Shown here: in pieces, positions 45,405 through 45,604 of the stretch
How the letters are laid out: each line of letters starts with the position of its first letter
How positions within the stretch are numbered: position 1 is the stretch's first letter
Notes under the pieces: model-generated
The model's input: the letters and a program-made list of their open reading frames with translations, nothing else
Told to the model about the DNA's origin: nothing
Database searches by the model: none
Source of the DNA: Collinsella sp.
Lineage (GTDB): Bacteria; Actinomycetota; Coriobacteriia; Coriobacteriales; Coriobacteriaceae
DNA: 45,604 nt
Reading direction: 5' to 3'
NCBI GenBank assembly: GCA_019419455.1
Contig: DXZW01000043.1
Location: forward strand, 1-45,604
Translations under genes and position numbers: made by a program

Positions 45405-45435
45405 ATTATCGCGCAAATACAAAAGAAGGACTCAA
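45405..45435 (-). promoter_or_regulatory. Possible coaE promoter
   Basis: Minus strand: TTGAGT (45430-45435), 19-base spacer and GATAAT (45405-45410), about 30 bases before the coaE ATG. The spacing is long, so this is tentative. It lies after the upstream terminator, which makes a new promoter necessary. Confidence 0.4.
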
Positions 45436-45503
45436 AATACAGCCAAACAGTAAGACAAGCTAAACGAAAGCGAGTTCTTGTATTACAACTATCTTTCAAA
45501 CGC

Positions 45504-45535
45504 AAAAAAGGGGGAGGCCGCGAGGCCTCCCCCTT
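45504..45535 (-). terminator. Rho-independent terminator
   Basis: Minus strand: AAGGGGGAGGCC, loop UCGC, GGCCUCCCCC, then six U (45504-45509). It begins three bases past the TGA stop at 45538, so it closes the gene that continues off the window. Confidence 0.93.
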
Positions 45536-45537
45536 CT

Positions 45538-45604
45538 TCAAGTCTTGCGACGGCTCGGTGCCGTCCACCGGTCAGCGGCGCCCTGGCCTCCCACGGGCTG
45601 ACCC
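45538..45604 (-). CDS. 3' end of an upstream gene (possibly rpsA by gene order)
   Basis: One frame on the minus strand is open from the window edge and ends in TGA at 45538-45540, directly before a strong terminator; it encodes 21 residues ending in TAPSRRKT. Gly/Ala/Pro-rich tails of this type are common at protein ends but carry no family mark. In many actinobacteria rpsA precedes coaE, so rpsA is a guess from synteny. A structured RNA end is an alternative, because short inverted repeats (GACGGC/GCCGTC, GGTCAGC/GCTGACC) lie inside. Confidence 0.4.
   Translation of the reverse strand, partial: GQPVGGQGAADRWTAPSRRKT

Noticed and set aside
45377..45568. Longer N-terminus of coaE up to 45568
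   Set aside because: It would read through a strong terminator, and the kinase fold starts at the ATG at 45376, which has a good ribosome site.

Overview
The window is GC-rich chromosomal DNA that looks like a Coriobacteriia actinobacterium, most likely Collinsella or a close relative. The reasons are the gene order (uvrC, rapZ, whiA, gap, pgk, tpiA and secG in one direction; coaE and uvrB close to uvrA), lipoprotein signals of twin-arginine type on both ABC binding proteins, an actinobacterial RapZ P-loop with Arg in place of Lys, and an actinobacterial-type LexA box at uvrA. The genus is an inference. Nearly everything is on the minus strand; only a four-gene block at 35.7-41.8 kb is on the plus strand.

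Layout from left to right: (1) 1-3.6 kb: a tRNA-Gly cut by the window edge, a fused STAS/anti-sigma-kinase protein, a PAS-GAF-SpoIIE phosphatase (together a likely partner-switching module) and a tRNA-Leu. (2) 3.6-4.1 kb: a gene-free stretch with two large nested palindromes. Their stems differ, but their internal and apical loops are nearly identical. (3) 4.1-10.1 kb: a five-gene oligopeptide ABC operon (A-B-C-D-F). (4) 10.3-17.4 kb: secG, gpmI, tpiA, pgk, gap, whiA and rapZ. (5) 17.5-28.0 kb: a nine-gene cluster read leftward: binding protein, permease, fused permease-ATPase, ATPase, two Axe1-type esterases, a NanA-like aldolase, a ROK kinase and NanE. It reads as import and catabolism of a sialic acid down to GlcNAc-6-phosphate. 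(6) 28.3-35.5 kb: uvrC, murJ, ybaK-type deacylase and uvrA. (7) 35.7-41.8 kb, plus strand: LTA-synthase-like protein, Mrp/NBP35 ATPase and two flavoproteins. (8) 41.9-45.6 kb: uvrB, a small lytic transglycosylase, coaE, and the 3' end of another gene.

In the sialic-acid cluster the ABC genes would bring the sugar in. The active esterase may remove O-acetyl groups. The aldolase splits the sugar to ManNAc and pyruvate, the kinase phosphorylates ManNAc, and NanE epimerises it to GlcNAc-6-P, which could feed glycolysis, four enzymes of which (gap, pgk, tpiA, gpmI) lie next door. No nagA, nagB, sialidase or regulator gene is in the window. The cluster sits between uvrC and rapZ, which are usually adjacent in Actinobacteria, and yvcK is missing between rapZ and whiA.

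The most unusual observations are the two nested palindromes at 3623-3747 and 3928-4054, further hairpins in the spacers of the sialic-acid cluster, the esterase pair of which one copy has lost its catalytic serine, and an almost identical upstream box shared by both tRNA promoters.
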